This document shows, one piece after another, positions 27,049 through 36,519 of a stretch of 64,000 bases of DNA; position 1 is the first letter of the stretch, and each line of letters begins with the position of its first letter. This stretch comes from Parerythrobacter_A sp963761775 (GTDB lineage: Bacteria > Pseudomonadota > Alphaproteobacteria > Sphingomonadales > Sphingomonadaceae): contig CAVXIF010000011.1 of NCBI GenBank assembly GCA_963761775.1, positions 496,001-560,000 of the forward strand, in the 5' to 3' direction. Below the pieces are notes generated by a model. It was given only the letters and a program-made list of their open reading frames with translations, was not told where the DNA came from and made no database searches. The position numbers and the translations under genes were made by a program.

Positions 27049-28369
27049 TTCTCATCGGCTGCTTACGACCCATTTGCGGTCGTTATGCGTTCGCGCATCT
27101 CACGAGACTGCGCTAATAGGCGCAGCTCGAGCATCCTGTTTTGAATTTCCGCAGTTCGGTTTGGATGTCGAGCTATTGGGCGGTCGAAAGCGCGACGTTG
27201 GTCTGCAGATCCAGCAATGACTCGGGATGGATACTCGTTCGTTGAGAGAGCATGCAGGCCTACAGTGCTCAGGATCGCGATAATACGCTTATAGGTTGGC
27301 AAATGATACCTGAGCGTAGCCTGAAATGCAGACGTGACTCCTCGGTGTACCAAGGCAATTGCCAACGCCCCAGATTGGCAATCCTTCATCTACGCACATT
27401 TGAGTCGACAGCTGAAGTCGCCTTTTTGCAAGCGATGAGCGCCAAACATAATTTGCTGCCAGATAATGGCTCCTTAAAGTCTGCCGGCCAAGATCGATTG
27501 TCAGTTGAAGCGCACGCCCTATCGGATGATTTCTTAGCTAATGAGTGACTGATATTGAGATCATGGGGCTGCTTGGCATTCTTCAGACGAAGCTATAGGC
27601 ACGCGATGCCACGTCGCGACAACTACTTCATTGGTCAGACTACTCTGTAGTGCGGATTCGCAGCGAAGATCGTATCGAATAATCCCGATGAGGCCATTCA
27701 GCGCGTAAGTGCGGCACTGCAGGTAGGCAAAGCCGAAGAATTTCTAGCCAGATCCAGACGGAGCGACCAGAGCGTCTTCGTCAGACTGCATCCTCGGTAA
27801 ATAAGGTCATAGCTGCAAGTTAACCAAGATGTTGATCGTCAGAGGCAGCCAAAGAGAGTCTTGAATTCGGCCCAATCGATCTTACGATAGCGAAAAGCTG
27901 GTCATTGATAACGCCAGGTATTCTGCCGACCGACAAATAGCAGATCGATAAGTATTTAGGCGATAGTATCCAAAAGCGTGCGGCCTTCGACAAGTTTATA
28001 AACGAAGCTCGAGCACGCCTTGGAACAATCAGTCAAGATAATGAGATACCGTACCACTAGCCTACCGATAACTATTTTCGCATGATTTCGACCGACGAAT
28101 ACGGGAGCTCCGAAATCGATAAAACGTTCGATAGAACACGATGACGCCTGATCAGTGCTAACAGCGGCTTGCATTAGTTTCAGCATTTGGTCGATTAGCG
28201 GCCACTCAACGGTTTGGAGAATCGCCTACGTCTGCCTGTTGGCTCAAATACGATTCTGCAAGCAGACTGTCCGCTTCCCACCCATTAGCCGCCCAAACAA
28301 ACCCTGTCCTACAGACCCCCACCTGTCATAGATAAGCCGGTTCGTTCCCTTTTTCTGGAGAGACGGACC
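27049..28369. other. Low-GC stretch without a recognisable gene
   Basis: About 1.3 kb, visibly richer in A and T than its surroundings. Stops are frequent in all frames. The longest open frames (27252-27548 on + and 27956-28186 on -) have no family features, poor start sites and atypical composition. Fragments such as CTGTCCGCTTCCCACCCATT near the right end and ACGACCCATTTGCGGTCGTT near the left look like degraded dispersed repeats. It could be eroded transferred DNA. No RNA gene is evident. Confidence 0.5.
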
Positions 28370-29360
28370 ATGTCTGCGCATATTTTCGATACCCTGCCAT
28401 CCGCTGCTGCCATCGCGGCGGCGCAGCTGTTGCCGGCGCGCGTGCCGCGTGCAGCGTGGCGACGGTGCGAACCCTGACGAAGCGGCAGACCCGCACGCCG
28501 CCGGGCGCGTCTTTACCGCGCCGCTGATGGTGCGGTTTCTCGACAGGCTGGCGATGTGCGGAGATGTGCGCGCGTCTGCGGCGCGCGTCGGGATCAGCCG
28601 GGAGACCGCCTATCGCGCCCGCCGCCGCGATCCGCAGTTTTCGGCGCTTTGGGACGCCGCGCTGGTCCATGCGCGCGTCCGGGTGGAAGCGGAAGTGGCG
28701 ACACGCGCGCTGGACGGTGTGGAAATTCCCGTCTTCCTTCGCGGCGAGAAAGTCGCGTCGTGGCAGCGGCACGACAACCGCCTGCTGCTGGCCCACCTCG
28801 CGCGGCTGGATACGAGGATCGCGGGCGATCCGACCATGCAGGCGAACGCGGCGCGGTTCGACACCATGCTGGCGGCGCTGGCCGGTCATCCCGCTCTTGA
28901 GGGTTGCGAGGTTGGTGCGGACGCAAATACGGTAGCTGAAGGCCTCGCGCACCCGGACTGCGAGGCCCATGTCGCCCATGCGCGCGAAGAGGCGCTGGCA
29001 GGCTATCGCGACATGCGGAACGAGGAAGGCGTCACGCTGCTGTCCGAAAGCATGGAGCGTGTGCCCGACGCTTCGGAAGACGCGCTTGCCACCGAAGCGG
29101 AGTGCGAAGCGCGCGCCGAATGGACCGCGTGGGCCGCCGCGGGCGATGCGCTGCTGGAGCGCGTCCTGTCCGGTGCAGATATCCCGACGCAGGTATCGCC
29201 CATCGCGGACCCGCCCACCGCCGACCCACCAGACGCGCATACCCGGCCTTCCTATCCCGTCGAGCCGTGCAAAACCCGCCCCAGGAACCGTGTGTCAGGT
29301 GTCAACAGTGCCACCAGCCCGCGCGGCATGAAGCGGCGTAAGAGGCGCTGCCGACGCTAG
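28370..29360 (+). CDS. Hypothetical HTH-containing protein (probable frameshift near start)
   Basis: A helix-turn-helix-like segment lies at FLDRLAMCGDVRASAARVGISRETAYRARRRDPQF, followed by LWDAALVHARVRVEAEVATRALDG. This resembles the recognition-domain layout of small terminase or transposase-like DNA-binding proteins, but no partner is present. The C-terminal third is acidic then basic (KRRKRRCRR). The continuous frame begins at GTG 28449. However, a better start, ATG 28370 with GGAGAG, opens a different frame for 35 codons (MSAHIFDTLPSAAAIAAAQ), so one base is probably wrong around 28440-28450. Unknown function. Confidence 0.6.
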
Positions 29361-29375
29361 GAACACCTCGATCAG

Positions 29376-30050
29376 TCAGTCGAACCCCACGAACCGCACC
29401 GCCTCGTCCATGCCCTTGCGCTCGCTGACCACGGCGTTCGCGGCGAAGTCCTCGTCGGGCCAGCCCATTGCCACGCAAATCATGATGACCTGGTCGTCGG
29501 GTATCTGTGCATGTTCGCGAACCACGGGGCTTTGCATGATGCCCTGCGAATTGATGACGCAGCCAAGCCCGCGCGACCATGCGGCGTTGACCAGCGCGTT
29601 GGTGACCGCGCCGCAATCGAACGGGGCGATGTCGCTGCCCAGAATCACGCGGTCATATGTGACGACAATGCTGACGGGTGCATCGAACTGGCGGAAACCG
29701 CGCAGCGCCCAGTCCTGCCGCCCGTCCTTGTCGTCGCGTTCGATACCCATTGCGCCGAACAGCTGCTTGGCGACGCCGATCTGGCGGCCGCGATGGGGTT
29801 CGGGCACTTCGGTGAAACTGCGGAATTCGCGGCTGTCAGGCTTTCCGGCGAGAATGCCGTCGGTGTTGCCTTGCCGGATGGCATCCAGCGGCGCGCCGGT
29901 GACGACGGAGAAGTTCCAGCACTGGTTGTTGAAACTGCTGGGCGCGCGCATTGCCAGTTCGATGATTTCGGCGATCAGCGCACGCGGCACCGGCTCGTCC
30001 CGAAACCCGCGAATGCTGCGGCGGCCCGTGACCACTGCGTCGTATTCCAC
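29376..30050 (-). CDS. Nitroreductase family protein
   Basis: FMN-dependent oxidoreductase of about 224 aa. Motifs: GRRSIRGFRDEPVPRALI (FMN phosphate), MRAPSSFNNQCWNFSVVTG and the C-terminal MGWPDEDFAANAVVSERK. Family members reduce nitro-aromatics, quinones or flavins; the true substrate is unknown. The GTG at 30050 is chosen because GAGGAGA lies six bases upstream and homology begins there; a longer frame opens at 30098. It is convergent with the HTH protein gene. Confidence 0.87.
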   Translation of the reverse strand: MEYDAVVTGRRSIRGFRDEPVPRALIAEIIELAMRAPSSFNNQCWNFSVVTGAPLDAIRQGNTDGILAGKPDSREFRSFTEVPEPHRGRQIGVAKQLFGAMGIERDDKDGRQDWALRGFRQFDAPVSIVVTYDRVILGSDIAPFDCGAVTNALVNAAWSRGLGCVINSQGIMQSPVVREHAQIPDDQVIMICVAMGWPDEDFAANAVVSERKGMDEAVRFVGFD

Positions 30051-30130
30051 ACCTGCTCTCCTCGATCCGTGACGATGCGGCGTAGCAAATGCGGGCATGC
30101 TGTCGAGCCTGCTGTGCTTTCAGGGCGGGC

Positions 30131-32351
30131 CTAGCCGCTCAGCCCGGCATCGGTTTCCTGGAAGCGGGGCTGCGACAGATGGCGCTTGCCTTCCTCCGGT
30201 CCGGCAGTGCCGGGTTTTTCGGGCAGGCCGCTTTGCGCGACCGTGTAGCGCGACACGCGATGGCGCGTACACAGTCCGCCTGCGCCGTCCTCGACCAGAT
30301 GCGTTTCGAATTCCACGCCGAGTTCCGCACCGATGGTGCGCGTCACCGTGCCAACGGCAAGCTGTCCTTCGCCAAGGTCGAGGACCAGCTGCGTGCCCGG
30401 CTCCGGCCCGATGATGCCCACGATGCCCGCGCCGTTGCGCGACAGGTCGCGCATGACCGCGTTGTAGTAATAATCCTCGTGGATCACGCCCACGCGCCGC
30501 AAGACGCTGCGCCGGTCGGGGCGGTAGATGTCGGGGCCGGCGGGGGTAATGGCGAAACTGCCATCGGCGAACCCGTTGGCGATCTCGCGTGCGGGCATCG
30601 GGCGGGCATAGATGAAGCCCTGCACCAAGGTCGCGCCGCGTTCGCGCACGACCTCCAGCTGGTCGAACGCCTCCACGCCTTCGACAACGGTTTCCATCCC
30701 CAAAGCATTGGACAGGCCGACGATGGCGGCGATGATCTTGGCGCTGCTACGGTCGGTGCGGGTGCAACTGTCGACGAAGCTCTTGTCCACCTTGATCTTG
30801 TCGAACGGGGCGGCGCGCAAATAGCTGAGCGAGGAATAGCCGGTGCCGAAATCGTCGAGCGCCAGCCGCACGCCCAATGCCTTCGAGCGCGGCGAAGGAG
30901 GCTTCGGTTTCCTCGCTGTCGCCCACGAAGACGCTTTCGGTCAGCTCCAGCTCCAGCCGGTCGGGCGCGATGCCGCTATGGGCAAGCACCCCGGCGACTA
31001 TGCCGGGAAAACCGGGATTGGCGAATTGCACCGCGCTGACATTTACGCCGACGCGCACCTGCTCGGGCCAGTCCTTTGCCGTTTCGCAGGCGGTACGCAG
31101 CGCCCATTCGCCAAGCTGGTTGATAAGGTCGCAATCCTCGGCCACCGGGATGAACTGGTCCGGCGGCACGAAGCCGCGTTCGGGATGCTCCCACCGCATC
31201 AGCGCCTCCATCCCGACGATCGCGCCATCTGCAGTGTTCACGATGGGCTGGTAATGCAATGCCAGCTGGTCCTCCTGCAATGCCTCCCGCAAGTCGTCCA
31301 GCATCGCTTGCCGGACCTCTTCCTCGTTCTTCAAATCCTTGGAATAGAACCGGAATTGCCCGCGCCCGCCATTCTTGGCGGCATATAGCGCAAGGTCGGC
31401 GCTGTTCGACAGATCCTCGCGCGTGTCGCCTTCGAACGGGGCGATGGCGATGCCGATGCTGGTGCCGACAATGGCGCGCTTGCCGTCCTGCAGCGGATAG
31501 GGCTGCGACAGGATCTGGATGATCTTGTTCGCCAGCTCGCCCAGCGCGCCGCGATCGTCCATATCGCGCAGCACGATCTGGAACTCGTCGCCGCCCAGCC
31601 GCGCGACCATGCCGCGCTTGCCGACGATATTGGTCAGCCGGTCCGCCACCTCGCGCAGCAGGTCGTCGCCCGCCTGATGGCCCAGCGTGTCGTTCACCCG
31701 CTTGAACTTGTCGAGGTCCAGCATCATCAGCGCGCACGATCGCCCATCGCTGGCATGGGCGGCCAGCGTGCTGTCGAGCAGCCTGTCGACCGACCGGCGA
31801 TTGGCCAGCCCGGTCAGCGCGTCGAATTCGGCCAGCCGCGATTCGGCCAGCTGCTTTTCATGCTCGCGGGTGACGTCGGCGGCGCTGCCGCGATAGCCGT
31901 CGAACGCACCGTTGGAATCATATACCGGGAAGCCGGTGATCGCCCACCACACCTGCCCCTCGGCATCTTCGGGCGCGGCGGGGGTCAGGCGCACGATCTG
32001 GTCGCGGATCTTCTTGCGGCCGGACAACTGGAACTGGATCGGGCGCACGGCGTGGCTGTTGCTGCTTTCGCGGCTGATTTCGAAAACGCTTTCGGCGGAC
32101 TGGCCGATCAGCAGCGAGCGGTCCATTTCCAGCGAAGCGGCGGCGGCTTCGGAAAGGTAGCACAGCACGCCCTGCGCATCGGTCGCCCAGATCCAGCCGA
32201 CCCCGGCGCGTTCGTATTCATCGAGGATATCGGCGCGGCGCATGGCGGCAAAGCCGGGCGGGGCGACGGCGGCGCGCGTTCCCGAATCATGCGGGGCAGG
32301 GTCGGGTTCCGCATCACGGGACCGCCTGCCAAGAAGTCGGGATAGCGCCAT
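30131..32351 (-). CDS. PAS-GGDEF-EAL-PilZ cyclic-di-GMP protein (one-base frameshift)
   Basis: Multi-domain c-di-GMP protein. A PAS sensor (about residues 45-175: GWIWATDAQGVLCYLSEAA) is followed by GGDEF with intact RLGGDEF, then EAL with GMEALMRWEHP, ELTESVF, DDFGTGYSSL and VVEGVEA. A C-terminal PilZ-like domain follows (RRSVLRRVGVIHEDYYYNAVMRDLSRNGAGI). The frame breaks at about 30886 inside the EAL domain (one extra base between AAL and KALGVRLALDD). With this corrected the protein is about 739 aa. ATG 32351 is chosen; a TTG at 32390 is possible. The tandem synthesis, hydrolysis and receptor domains imply feedback on the messenger. Confidence 0.85.
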
Positions 32352-32432
32352 GCGCGCTTGCGTAGGCGCGCGCTGGTTAGCAATTTGCAAAGGCCGCGCA
32401 TTAAAGCGCCGTTTGCCATATCCGGCGGCGGA

Positions 32433-33653
32433 TCAGGCGGCCTTGCGCAGCTCCAGATCCAGCCGGTCCCAGATTTCCACCAGCGCCTGCGCCAGCTCGT
32501 CCATCATCGCCGGGGTATGGGCGGGGCCGGGGGTGAAGCGCAGCCGCTCCGTACCGCGCGGCACGGTCGGAAAGTTGATCGGCTGCACATAGGCACCGTA
32601 TTCGGCCAGCAGGATGTCGCTGATCTTCTTGGCGCGCACCGGATCGCCTACCATCAGCGGCACGATATGCGTCTCGTTTTCCAGCACGGGCAGGCCCGCT
32701 TCGACGAGCTTGCGCTTCAGCAAAGCCGCGTTGGCCTGCTGCGCCTCGCGTTCCTCGCTGCTGCCCTTCAGGTGCTTCACCGCTGCCAGCACGCCCGCGA
32801 CCAGAGGCGGGCTGAGCGAGGTGGTGAAGATGAAGCCGGGCGCATAGCTGCGGATGCAGTCGATCACGCGCTGGTCCGCCGCGACATAGCCGCCCATCAC
32901 GCCGAACGCCTTGCCCAGCGTACCTTCGATCAGGTCGATGCGGTCCGCCGCCTCGTCGCGTTCCGAAATGCCGCCACCGCGCGGGCCATACATGCCGACC
33001 GCGTGGACTTCGTCGATATAGGTGAGCGCGTTGTACTGGTCTGCAAGGTCGCAAATAGCGTGGACCGGGGCCACGTCGCCATCCATCGAATAGATCGATT
33101 CGAACGCGATCAACTTCGGCGTCTCCGGGTCTTCCGCTGCCAGCAGCTCTTCCAGATGCGCCATGTCGTTGTGACGAAAAACGCGCTTCTCGCACCCGGC
33201 ATTGCGGATGCCCGCGATCATGCTGGCATGGTTCAGCGCATCGGAGAAAATCACGCAGCCGGGCAGCAGCTTGGCCATCGTGGACAGCGTCGCGTCGTTG
33301 GAAACGTAGCCACTGGTGAACAACAGCGCACCGTCTTTGCCATGCAGGTCGGCCAGCTCGTGCTCCAGCTCGACATGATAATGCGTATTGCCGCCGATAT
33401 TGCGCGTGCCGCCGGACCCGGCACCGACATCGTGCAGCGCCTCTTCCATCGCGGCGATTACCTTGGGATGCTGGCCCATCGCGAGGTAATCGTTGCTGCA
33501 CCAAACCGTGATCGGCTTGGGACCGTTATGGCCGTGAAAACAGCGCGCATTGGGGAACGCACCCTTGTTGCGCAGGATATCGATGAACACGCGATACCGC
33601 CCTTCGGCATGCAGCCGGTCGATCGCCTTGTCGAACACCTGATCGTAATTCAT
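32433..33653 (-). CDS. hemA: 5-aminolevulinate synthase
   Basis: Condenses glycine and succinyl-CoA to 5-aminolevulinate, the first step of haem and bacteriochlorophyll synthesis by the Shemin route used in alphaproteobacteria. 406 aa. Starts MNYDQVFDKAIDRLHAEGRYR; substrate loop GAGSGGTRNIGGN; PLP contacts YIDEVHAVGMYG; catalytic Lys248 in EGTLGKAFGVMGGY. The glycine-rich and C-terminal RLRFTPGPAHT motifs are complete. Succinyl-CoA can come from the methylmalonyl-CoA cluster at 48-58 kb. Confidence 0.97.
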   Translation of the reverse strand: MNYDQVFDKAIDRLHAEGRYRVFIDILRNKGAFPNARCFHGHNGPKPITVWCSNDYLAMGQHPKVIAAMEEALHDVGAGSGGTRNIGGNTHYHVELEHELADLHGKDGALLFTSGYVSNDATLSTMAKLLPGCVIFSDALNHASMIAGIRNAGCEKRVFRHNDMAHLEELLAAEDPETPKLIAFESIYSMDGDVAPVHAICDLADQYNALTYIDEVHAVGMYGPRGGGISERDEAADRIDLIEGTLGKAFGVMGGYVAADQRVIDCIRSYAPGFIFTTSLSPPLVAGVLAAVKHLKGSSEEREAQQANAALLKRKLVEAGLPVLENETHIVPLMVGDPVRAKKISDILLAEYGAYVQPINFPTVPRGTERLRFTPGPAHTPAMMDELAQALVEIWDRLDLELRKAA

Positions 33654-33756
33654 CGCGTTCCCGCTCGTCTTCTTCGTGCCGGGCCAGTCTGCTGCGCGAT
33701 TTAGGCAGGAATGCCTGTTTTTGCCACCGCGATCTTTGCGAGCGATTCGCAGGTAG

Positions 33757-34563
33757 TCAGAACCGTTCCAGCCGTTCGAGGCCGTACCGCGAGAGGGCAG
33801 GGGCGAGCGTGCGAAAATCCGCAAGCGGTCCGGTGGTAATTGCAAGGTCGGCATGGCTTCGCTGCATCGGCTGGTCCTGCGTCAGGTCGGCGATCCGGCG
33901 CGCGATGCCTTGCGCCCCGTCGACCAGGGCAACATCGTGGCCCAGGGCATCGCGAAACGCCGCCTGCAATTCCTCGCGCAATAACGGGAAATGGGTGCAG
34001 GCCAGCACCACGGTATCGATATCCGTGCCGCGCGGCTGACCGACCAGCGCCGCTACGGCTGCTTCGATGGTCTCCCTGTCCGGCGATGTCCCGCGCAGCT
34101 TGGCCTCCGCCTCGTCCACCAGCGCGCCCGCACCTTGCCGCAGCAGCACTCTGTCCGCGGCGAATTGTGCGTAGAGTCGATCGACATAACCCTGTCGCAC
34201 GGTCGCCTGTGTGCCGAGCAGGCCGATCACGCCGGTTGCGGTCTGTGCCGCCGCCGGCTTGATGGCGGGCACGGTGCCGACCACGGGTATCTCCAGCACA
34301 TCCCGCACCATGCCCAGCGCGATGGTGGAGGCGGTGTTGCAGGCGATGCAGGCGAGGCGCGGGCGATAGCGTTCGCTCATCCGCCCCAGCAGCCCTGCGA
34401 CCCGTGCCGCGATCTCCGCTTCCGATTTATCGCCATAGGGCAGGCCGGCCATGTCTGCGGCGTAGATGACGGGCGCATCGGGCAGGGTTGTGCGCAGAGC
34501 GTCCAGCACTGTCAGCCCGCCAACGCCGGAATCGAACAGCAGGATGGGGGAAGACTCTTCCAT
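33757..34563 (-). CDS. murI: Glutamate racemase
   Basis: Makes D-glutamate for peptidoglycan. The two catalytic cysteines lie in ACNTAS and ACTHFPLL. The N-terminal FDSGVGGLTVLDAL and PYGDKS motifs are typical. At 268 aa it is of normal length. It is separated from hemA by about 100 bp, on the same strand. A REP-like palindrome lies directly upstream of the start. Confidence 0.95.
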   Translation of the reverse strand: MEESSPILLFDSGVGGLTVLDALRTTLPDAPVIYAADMAGLPYGDKSEAEIAARVAGLLGRMSERYRPRLACIACNTASTIALGMVRDVLEIPVVGTVPAIKPAAAQTATGVIGLLGTQATVRQGYVDRLYAQFAADRVLLRQGAGALVDEAEAKLRGTSPDRETIEAAVAALVGQPRGTDIDTVVLACTHFPLLREELQAAFRDALGHDVALVDGAQGIARRIADLTQDQPMQRSHADLAITTGPLADFRTLAPALSRYGLERLERF

Positions 34564-34573
34564 TGCTCTCCAA

Positions 34574-34668
34574 CCGTTCGCCCTGAGCTTGTCGAAGGGC
34601 TGTATTTCCTTAAAGCTGGACAGCGCTAAAAGAAGTGCAATGCTTCGACAAGCTCAGCATGAACGGGG
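34574..34668. repeat. Paired REP-like palindrome between murI and plsY
   Basis: Left arm CCGTTCGCCCTGAGCTTGTC plus GAAGGG; inverted right arm CTTCGACAAGCTCAGC plus ATGAACGGGG. The head is about 43 bases. It lies between the divergent starts of murI and plsY (the plsY ATG is six bases beyond), so it occupies nearly the whole promoter region of both genes. Confidence 0.85.
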
Positions 34669-34674
34669 TCTGAT

Positions 34675-35277
34675 ATGGAACCAATCTTTGCAGCCTTGCT
34701 CGGCTACATCCTCGGTTCGGTCCCGTTCGGCCTGCTGCTGACGAAGGCGGCGGGGCTGGGCGATGTACGGGCGCAGGGGTCGGGCAATATCGGCGCGACC
34801 AATGTGTTGCGCACGGGGAACAAGGGGCTGGCGGCGGCGACGCTGCTGCTCGATCTGGCGAAGGGGTTTGTCGCGGTCTGGCTGGCGTGGCGGCTGTTCG
34901 GCGTTGTGGAACCTTCGCCTGCCGGACCAGTGCCGCTGGCAGCGCTTGGTGCGGTGCTGGGGCATTGCTTTCCGGTCTGGCTGGGGTTCCGGGGCGGGAA
35001 GGGCGTGGCGACCAATGCGGGCGTCTGCTTCGGCCTCGCCTGGCAGGTGGGTCTGGTCTACGCGCTGGTCTGGCTGGCGGTGTTGGCACTGGCGCGCATC
35101 AGTTCGCTGGCCGGGATGTGCGCCGTGGTCGCTGCCGCTATTGCCGCTGCGGTGCTGGGCTTCGGTGCGCTCGTGCCGGTGCTGGTGATCATCGCAATTC
35201 TGATAATCTGGCTGCACCGCGCCAATGTGCGCCGCCTGCTGGCCGGACAGGAACCGAAGGTGGGCGGTAAGACGTGA
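34675..35277 (+). CDS. plsY: Glycerol-3-phosphate acyltransferase PlsY
   Basis: Inner-membrane enzyme that acylates glycerol-3-phosphate from acyl-phosphate, the first step of phospholipid synthesis. 200 aa. The three conserved motifs are SVPFGLLL, GSGNIGATNVLRT and GHCFPVWLGFRGGKGVAT. Five or more membrane helices. dprA begins with GTGA overlapping the stop, so the two are coupled. Confidence 0.96.
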   Translation: MEPIFAALLGYILGSVPFGLLLTKAAGLGDVRAQGSGNIGATNVLRTGNKGLAAATLLLDLAKGFVAVWLAWRLFGVVEPSPAGPVPLAALGAVLGHCFPVWLGFRGGKGVATNAGVCFGLAWQVGLVYALVWLAVLALARISSLAGMCAVVAAAIAAAVLGFGALVPVLVIIAILIIWLHRANVRRLLAGQEPKVGGKT

Positions 35278-36371
35278 GCGACACGCTGTCTCAGGCAGAA
35301 GCCTTTGCCCGCATTCGCCTGCTTCGCTCGCCCCATATTGGCCCGGTCACGTACGCGCAGTTGCTGGCCCGGTTCGGCGATGCGGTGGCCGCGCTGGAGG
35401 CGCTGCCCGACCTGGGCCAACGCGGCGGAAAGCGAAGCTACAAACCCGTCAGCGCAGACCGTATCGAGAGCGAAGTCGCCGCCACCCGCGCTGCCGGTGC
35501 GCGGTATCTGTTTCATGATTCGCCCGATTATCCCGCGCTGCTAGCCGAAGCCCCCAACGCACCGCCGATCCTGATCTGGCGTGGAGATATCGCGCTGGCG
35601 AAGAGGCCGTGCGTTGCGATGGTCGGCGCACGCAACGCCAGCGCGGCGGCGGTCAAGCTGGCGCGCGAGTTTGCCAATGGGCTGGCGGCAGAGGGGTTCG
35701 CGGTGGCCAGCGGGCTGGCGCGCGGCATCGATGGCGCGGCGCATGAGGGCGCGCTTCCTGCAACCATCGGCGTCATCGCCAGCGGGATCGATATCGCCTA
35801 CCCACCGCAGCACGCCGATTTGCAGGAACAGGTCGCCACACAGGGTCTGTTGCTGGCCGAACAGCCCCCCGCCACCGAACCGCGCGGCAGCCATTTCCCC
35901 AGCCGCAACCGCATCATCGCCGGGCTGGCTGCGGGAACGCTGGTGGTGGAAGCCGCGCCCAAGTCCGGCAGCCTTATCACTGCGCGGCTGGCAGGCGAGG
36001 CGGGGCGCGAGGTCATGGCCATCCCCGGCAGCCCGCTCGACGCCCGTTCGCAAGGATGCAACCAGCTCATCCGCGACGGCGCGGTGCTGGTGCAGGCAGT
36101 GGAGGACGTGGCCGAACTGCTGCGAGGCTTCACCGGCAACCCGCGCAGCACGTTCCGCGAACCGGCGGCGGGCTTCACAGGCTATGACGAGGAGCTGGCC
36201 GACGCCGAACCGGCGGACGTCGAAGCGCTGCTCAGCAACGCGCCGGTCGCGGTGGACGAACTCATCCGCCAGTCCGGCGAAAGCGCGGCAGCGGTGCAAC
36301 TGGCGCTGCTGGAACTGGAAATCGCCGGACGGTTGCAGCGGCACGCAGCGGGGCGGGTATCTTTGAAGTAG
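35274..36371 (+). CDS. dprA: DNA-processing protein DprA
   Basis: Loads RecA on incoming single-stranded DNA during natural transformation. The N-terminal SAM-like helical domain (about residues 5-60) is followed by the Rossmann-like DprA domain: VAMVGARNASAAAVKLA, ASGLARGIDGAAHEGAL, FPSRNRIIAGL, VVEAAPKSGSLITARLAGEAGREVMAIPGSP and GCNQLIRDGA. A C-terminal winged-helix-like domain follows. The 365 aa length is normal. The GTG start overlaps plsY by four bases. Confidence 0.95.
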   Translation: MSDTLSQAEAFARIRLLRSPHIGPVTYAQLLARFGDAVAALEALPDLGQRGGKRSYKPVSADRIESEVAATRAAGARYLFHDSPDYPALLAEAPNAPPILIWRGDIALAKRPCVAMVGARNASAAAVKLAREFANGLAAEGFAVASGLARGIDGAAHEGALPATIGVIASGIDIAYPPQHADLQEQVATQGLLLAEQPPATEPRGSHFPSRNRIIAGLAAGTLVVEAAPKSGSLITARLAGEAGREVMAIPGSPLDARSQGCNQLIRDGAVLVQAVEDVAELLRGFTGNPRSTFREPAAGFTGYDEELADAEPADVEALLSNAPVAVDELIRQSGESAAAVQLALLELEIAGRLQRHAAGRVSLK

Positions 36372-36519
36372 GCTGTCGACCAGCACATCACCCCGGACCC
36401 GAGCAGAGGTCCAGCTAACTTCGACACCGATCTGAACAAGCAGAATCCCGCTTGACGCCCGCGGCCAACCGACCCCACCTTCGTGCGCATACATACGCGT
36501 AGGGACCGATCTTCACACA

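Noticed and set aside
27252..27548. 98-codon frame in the low-GC stretch
   Set aside because: No ribosome binding site, no recognisable motif and unusual composition; not supported as a gene.
32358..33704. Plus-strand frame of 448 codons opposite hemA
   Set aside because: hemA on the minus strand has complete catalytic motifs; the opposite frame is arginine/glutamine-rich shadow sequence.
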